A DNA stretch of 9,124 nt from CAZGWJ01 sp964529445. GTDB taxonomy: Bacteria > Oederibacteriota > Muellerivitia > Muellerivitales > Muellerivitaceae. The DNA is taken from positions 1 through 9,124 of the forward strand of contig CAZGWJ010000101.1 in NCBI GenBank assembly GCA_964529445.1, given 5' to 3'. The position numbers were made by a program, and so were the translations under genes. This document shows, piece by piece, positions 5,996 to 9,124 of this stretch. Below the pieces are notes generated by a model, which saw only the letters and a program-made list of their open reading frames with translations, was not told where the DNA came from and made no database searches. Position 1 is the stretch's first letter, and every line of letters begins with the position of its first letter.

Positions 5996-6979
5996 ATGAA
6001 CGCCATCGAAGTCGCCGGACTCACCAAGGTCTTTCGCACCCAGAAGAAGAGGCCCGGCTTCTCGGGGGTTGTCCGGGCGTTCCTCAAGCCCGAGTACACC
6101 GAAACCCGGGCCGTGGACGACGTCTCCTTCTCCATCGCCGAGGGGGAACTGGTCGGCTTCCTGGGTCCCAACGGGGCGGGGAAGACCACGACCCTCAAGA
6201 TGCTCTCGGGCATCCTCTACCCGTCCTCCGGGGAGGCGAGGGTCCTGGGGTTCACCCCCTGGGAACGCAAGGACGAGTACCGGCGCCGGTTCGCCCTGGT
6301 CCTGGGCCAGAAGAACCAGTTGTGGTGGGACCTGCCGGCCCAGGAGTCCTTCGCCCTGAACCGGGAGATCTACGGCGTCCCGGCCGAGGATTACCGCCGC
6401 ACGCTGGACGAGATGACCTCGCTCCTTTCCGTGAAGCACCTCCTGGGCGTCATGGTGAGGGAACTGTCCCTGGGCGAGCGCATGAAGATGGAGCTCATCG
6501 CGGCGCTCCTCCACCGCCCCCGCGTCCTGCTCCTGGACGAGCCCACCATCGGCCTGGATGTGGTGGCCCAGAAGAACATCCGCGAGTTCATCCGCGACTA
6601 CAACCGCCGCACGAAGACCACCGTCCTCCTCACCAGCCACTACATGAACGACATCCAGTCCCTTTGCGAGCGGGTCCTCATCATCAACCGGGGTCGCAAG
6701 GCCTTCGACGGGGAGCTCTCGGACGTCGTGGAGCGGTTCTCCGAGACCAAACGCATCACGGTCACCTTCGAGGACGACGCGCCCCGGGAGGCCCTGGCCG
6801 CCTACGGGGAGGTCGTGGAATACGAACCCCATCGGGCGGTCCTCCGGGTGGGGCGTGACGGCATCGCGAAGGCCTCGGGGGAGCTTCTGGCGCGCTTCCG
6901 GGTGGACGACATCAACATCGAGGAGGTGCCCATCGAGGAAGTCATCGAACGGGCCTTCTCCTCAGGTGAAAAGCTGTGA
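5996..6979 (+). CDS. ABC-2 type exporter ATP-binding subunit (COG4586 family)
   Basis: This is the 327-residue cytosolic ATPase that powers the membrane complex made with the two downstream permeases. Motifs in order are Walker A GPNGAGKTT (57-65, K63), Q-loop Q105 in LGQKNQLWWDLP, signature LSLGER (157-162, a variant of LSGGQ), Walker B LLLDEP with D181 and E182, and switch histidine H215 in LTSHYM. The QLWWDLP segment after the Q-loop and the charged insertion before the first strand (residues 17-35) are typical of the COG4586 ATPases that pair with COG4587 and COG3694 permeases. Residues from about 245 form the accessory C-terminal region. All catalytic residues are present. The substrate is unknown; as I recall, a cyanobacterial set of this family has been linked to viologen export, which does not establish the substrate here. 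Expression may be from a leaderless transcript. Confidence 0.93.
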   Translation: MNAIEVAGLTKVFRTQKKRPGFSGVVRAFLKPEYTETRAVDDVSFSIAEGELVGFLGPNGAGKTTTLKMLSGILYPSSGEARVLGFTPWERKDEYRRRFALVLGQKNQLWWDLPAQESFALNREIYGVPAEDYRRTLDEMTSLLSVKHLLGVMVRELSLGERMKMELIAALLHRPRVLLLDEPTIGLDVVAQKNIREFIRDYNRRTKTTVLLTSHYMNDIQSLCERVLIINRGRKAFDGELSDVVERFSETKRITVTFEDDAPREALAAYGEVVEYEPHRAVLRVGRDGIAKASGELLARFRVDDINIEEVPIEEVIERAFSSGEKL

Positions 6980-7012
6980 CGCCCGCCGTCTTGCGAGAGG
7001 CATCCAGGATGA

Positions 7013-7191
7013 CCGCGAAGACGCGAAGGGCGCGAAGTCTCCTGACTGGGAACATACCGATATGAACCGAACAATATCCACCCAACAGGGATTGCCACGA
7101 TCAGTGATGTGGAAGGAGGAAGAGTATTTGCTTCATGTTGCTGATGGGTCGAGCTGTAACTTCGCGGCTTCGCGGCTTCGCGATTCTCGTG
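7013..7191. repeat. Inverted pair of CTTCGCG-family octamer arrays inside the ABC operon
   Basis: The left arm has CCGCGAAG (7013-7020), ACGCGAAG (7021-7028) and GGCGCGAAG (7029-7037). The right arm has CTTCGCGG (7160), CTTCGCGG (7168), CTTCGCGA (7176) and a looser TTCTCGTG (7184-7191). The arms are inverted copies separated by 122 bp of lower-GC sequence (7038-7159). The pair fills most of the 237-bp gap between the ATPase and the first permease, a gap that is often minimal in operons of this type. The arrangement recalls REP/BIME or MITE-like inserts. I see no transposase or clear target-site duplication. Confidence 0.6.
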
Positions 7192-7216
7192 TCCGTGGTC
7201 GTCGGGGTCCGCTGTT

Positions 7217-8044
7217 ATGACCGCTCTCGCCGCCGCCCGCGTCTACGGCACCGTCCTCGCCACCCGCGTGAAGGAGGATCTCACCTATCGAGTGAACTAC
7301 GCGATGGGGGCCCTCCTGAGGTTCATCCCCATGGTGACGACGGTGTACCTGTGGTACGCCATCTACCAGACGGGGAACGGGGCGGACACCGTGAAGGCGG
7401 GCATGACGTACCGCGACGTGGTGGCCTATTTCCTCCTGGTGTACGTTTCCCGCGGCTTCTCCAGCATGCCCGGGATGTCGGCCGAGATCGGCAAGGAGAT
7501 CAGGGACGGCCACCTGAACCGCTACCTGGTGCGCCCCATGGATTACTTCTGGTACCAGGCCGCCTACCGGATGGCCCACAAGGTCGTCTTCTGGGCGGTG
7601 GCCCTGGTGACCTTCCCGCCGGTCTTCTGGATCCTCCGGGATTTCTTCACCTACTCCCCCCGCGCCGTCGAGTGGGCCGCCTCCGTCGTCCTCCTGGCCC
7701 AGGGATTCGCCATCGGGCTCCTCTTCTCCTTCCTGATCGGTGCACTGGCTTTCTGGTTCCTGGAGGTCTCGACTTTCCTCTTCATCGTCATGGGCCTGGA
7801 ACTCTTCGCTTCGGGGCACCTGATCCCGCTCAACTTCCTGCCGGAAGGGGTGCAGGGGTTCCTTCTCTGGCTGCCCTTCGCCTACGAGGCCTACTGGCCC
7901 TGCGCGGTGCTGTTGGGGAAGGCGCCTCCCGGAGGGTTGGGGACGGTCGTCGGGGTGGGTTTCCTGTGGATCCTGGCGATGTACGGGGCCTGCCGTCTGT
8001 TGTGGAACGCCGGGTTGAAACGCTACTCCGCCGTCGGCGGATAA
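7217..8044 (+). CDS. ABC-2 type transporter permease, COG4587 family (PF06182-like)
   Basis: This is a 275-residue integral membrane protein with about six hydrophobic segments, the first at residues 28-50. A short N-terminal cytoplasmic stretch is followed by a helix pair. Next comes the cytoplasmic loop IGKEIRDGHLNRYLVRPMDY (91-110), whose xDGxLxRxLxRP pattern is typical of this permease family and probably contacts the ATPase. The IPLNFLPEGVQGFLLWLPF segment (203-221) matches the family's conserved late periplasmic or membrane-edge region. The protein ends with LKRYSA, the usual short C-terminal tail. It is expected to pair with the second permease as a heterodimer. The ATG at 7217 overlaps the TGA (7218-7220) of a short upstream frame. 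An in-frame stop at 7157-7159 and the absence of other start codons after it fix this start. The ribosome site is weak (GGGG about 10 bases upstream). Confidence 0.9.
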   Translation: MTALAAARVYGTVLATRVKEDLTYRVNYAMGALLRFIPMVTTVYLWYAIYQTGNGADTVKAGMTYRDVVAYFLLVYVSRGFSSMPGMSAEIGKEIRDGHLNRYLVRPMDYFWYQAAYRMAHKVVFWAVALVTFPPVFWILRDFFTYSPRAVEWAASVVLLAQGFAIGLLFSFLIGALAFWFLEVSTFLFIVMGLELFASGHLIPLNFLPEGVQGFLLWLPFAYEAYWPCAVLLGKAPPGGLGTVVGVGFLWILAMYGACRLLWNAGLKRYSAVGG

Positions 8045-8055
8045 CCGTCGAAGGT

Positions 8056-8165
8056 GGAAATCGAAAATGGAAAAGCGAAAATTGAAAATGGGACTTAAGG
8101 ATCAAATTGCGTACGGAACTTCAAAGACCGAATTTTCGATTTTCGATTTTGGATTTTCTATTTTG
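8056..8165. repeat. Inverted pair of five-unit GATTTTC/GAAAATC heptamer arrays between the two permease genes
   Basis: The left arm (8056-8090) is five consecutive heptamers: GGAAATC (8056), GAAAATG (8063), GAAAAGC (8070), GAAAATT (8077) and GAAAATG (8084). The right arm (8131-8165) is also five: AATTTTC (8131), GATTTTC (8138), GATTTTG (8145), GATTTTC (8152) and TATTTTG (8159). The arms are inverted, so the transcript could fold into an imperfect stem of about 35 bp with a 40-base loop (8091-8130). The structure fills nearly all of the 135-bp gap between the permease genes and stops just before the ribosome site of the second. A unit of 7 is not a multiple of 3, which argues against coding. 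Confidence 0.8.
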
Positions 8166-8168
8166 CGT

Positions 8169-8175
8169 AGGGGGA
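8169..8175 (+). promoter_or_regulatory. Ribosome binding site of the second permease
   Basis: AGGGGGA at 8169-8175 is followed by 4 bases and the ATG at 8180. It is the clearest ribosome site in the ABC operon and lies 3 bp beyond the right arm of the hairpin-forming array. Folding of that hairpin could change its exposure, or isolate its translation from the upstream gene (inference). Confidence 0.6.
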
Positions 8176-8179
8176 ACTG

Positions 8180-8968
8180 ATGGTGCGACATCTGCGCGTT
8201 TTGGCGATCATGTGGCGGAACGCGCTCGTCCGCGAGATGCAGTTCCGCGCGAACTTCGCCATCCGCGTCGTCACGGAGGTCTTCTGGCTCGGCATCATGG
8301 TGCTCTACCTGCACGTGGTGTTCGGCTTCACCGACAGCATCGCGGGGTGGGACAAGAACCAGACGCTCCTGCTTCTGGGCGTGAATTACGTCCTCCTGTC
8401 CCTCTTCGAGGCGTTCTTCTTCGACGGGTGCTATCGCCTGGCCGACGAGATCCGCCAGGGGGACCTCGATTTCATCCTCCTCAAGCCCGTCAACACCCGC
8501 TTTTTGGCCTCCCTTCGCCACGCCGATTTCGCCATGATGTTCAACGTGGCGCTCGGCGCCGCCCTCATCGTGGACAGCCTGTCGAAGCTCCGGGTCCCGC
8601 TCGACCCCCTCTCGGCCGCGACCTTCCTGTGGTTGACGCTGGCCGGCATCGGCATCTATTACAGTCTCGTGTTCTCGGTGGCCGCCCTGACGTTCTGGAT
8701 GGGGCGCTCCAACAACCTCTTCGACCTGTACTGGCAGTTGGGACAGTTCGGCCGGTACCCCGGGGACATCTACCGTTACGGGATGCGCCTGGTCCTGATG
8801 ACCGTCCTGCCCATGATCGTGGTCACCAATTTCCCGGCCCGCGCCCTTTTCGAGGGGCTCCCTTTTGCGTGGACGGCCTATGCCACGGGATTGTGCGTCC
8901 TGGGGATGATTCTCTCGGGGGTGCTGTGGCGCCGGGGCCTGGAACGCTACCGCAGCGCATCAAGTTGA
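8180..8968 (+). CDS. ABC-2 type transporter permease, COG3694 family (PF06182-like)
   Basis: This is a 262-residue integral membrane protein with about six hydrophobic segments, partner to the preceding permease but a different branch. An N-terminal cytoplasmic helix (residues 1-28) is followed by the first membrane segment (about 30-50). The cytoplasmic coupling loop is DEIRQGDLDFILLKPVNTRF (89-108), with the GxLDxxLLxP pattern of the family. QFGRYPGDIYRYGMR (189-203) and TNFPARALFEG (216-226) are recognisable COG3694 signatures. The C-terminus RRGLERYRSAS matches the usual family ending. The start at ATG 8180 is supported by AGGGGGA just upstream. With the ATPase it completes the conserved three-gene exporter set. 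No fourth component or regulator is visible within 156 bp downstream. Confidence 0.92.
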   Translation: MVRHLRVLAIMWRNALVREMQFRANFAIRVVTEVFWLGIMVLYLHVVFGFTDSIAGWDKNQTLLLLGVNYVLLSLFEAFFFDGCYRLADEIRQGDLDFILLKPVNTRFLASLRHADFAMMFNVALGAALIVDSLSKLRVPLDPLSAATFLWLTLAGIGIYYSLVFSVAALTFWMGRSNNLFDLYWQLGQFGRYPGDIYRYGMRLVLMTVLPMIVVTNFPARALFEGLPFAWTAYATGLCVLGMILSGVLWRRGLERYRSASS

Positions 8969-9124
8969 ACGACTTTCACCACCGATCCGGATAAACGTCG
9001 ATATTCACCCCGGTGGCCCCAAGGGCCCACGAGGCCGCTTCGAGGCTCATTAGAAGGCATGATTCAGTTTCACACCTGTCCAAGACCATTCAACCGAAGG
9101 GCATCTCAAGGCGTCCCCTCACCC
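8969..9124. other. Gene-free right end with a small hairpin
   Basis: No open frame with coding character is visible after the second permease. GTGG (9013-9016) can pair with CCAC (9027-9030), and CCC (9017-9019) with GGG (9023-9025), around a CAA loop with one bulged C. There is no following T-run, so a terminator is only possible. The final bases, CCCCTCACCC (9115-9124), look like the start of another CCCTC-type intergenic repeat but are cut by the window edge. Confidence 0.4.

Noticed and set aside
7062..7220. Possible degraded HicB-like antitoxin fragment, suggested by the WKEEEY stretch
   Set aside because: Only about ten residues look similar, there is no partner toxin, and the second half is repeat-encoded. 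The similarity is too short to support a pseudogene call.
4992..8165. CRISPR array interpretation of the repeats
   Set aside because: Units are 7-8 bp, degenerate and contiguous, with no 20-40-bp repeats separated by unique spacers and no cas genes.

Overview
The window is chromosomal-looking DNA from a high-GC bacterium, with coding regions strongly biased to G or C in third codon positions. All genes are bacterial: YchF, endonuclease III, an SLC12-type carrier, an MFS carrier and a three-gene ABC-2 transporter. The gene content does not fix the phylum. A Gram-negative-type environmental lineage such as Acidobacteriota or the former Deltaproteobacteria would fit, but this is low-confidence inference. 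There are no tRNA or rRNA genes, CRISPR arrays, transposases or phage genes.

Layout from left to right. The 3' part of ychF (2-1054, +) enters from the left edge, without its P-loop. It converges on a leftward series: nth (5855-5214), an SLC12/cation-chloride-cotransporter-like gene (4760-2556) and an MFS carrier (2472-1261). Right of nth, a 140-bp divergent intergenic region carries back-to-back promoter candidates. From it runs a rightward operon of an ABC ATPase (5996-6979) and two different ABC-2 permeases (7217-8044, 8180-8968), the conserved COG4586-COG4587-COG3694 set. One ATPase and two permeases probably form one exporter of unknown substrate. The last 156 bases hold no gene.

The unusual feature is the intergenic DNA. 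Almost every gap contains short arrays of degenerate, AT-rich or otherwise compositionally odd tandem words with a period of 7 (sometimes 8) bases. At least four word families occur: GATTTTC/GAAAATC, CTAACTC/GAGTTAG, CTCATTC/GAATGAG, and CTTCGCG or TTCGTGCC-type octamers. The heptamer arrays can be phased as about five units (35 bp). Three gaps hold two arrays of the same family facing each other around a spacer of 21, 40 or roughly 120 bases, so they could fold into long imperfect hairpins. Arrays also touch functional sites. One supplies the stop codon of nth, one overlaps the likely -35 box of the ABC operon, one lies just upstream of the SLC12 promoter, and two pairs split the ABC operon. 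They resemble in principle the heptameric STRR sequences of heterocystous cyanobacteria. Several unrelated word families with one shared architecture in a single 9-kb stretch is the observation most worth following.
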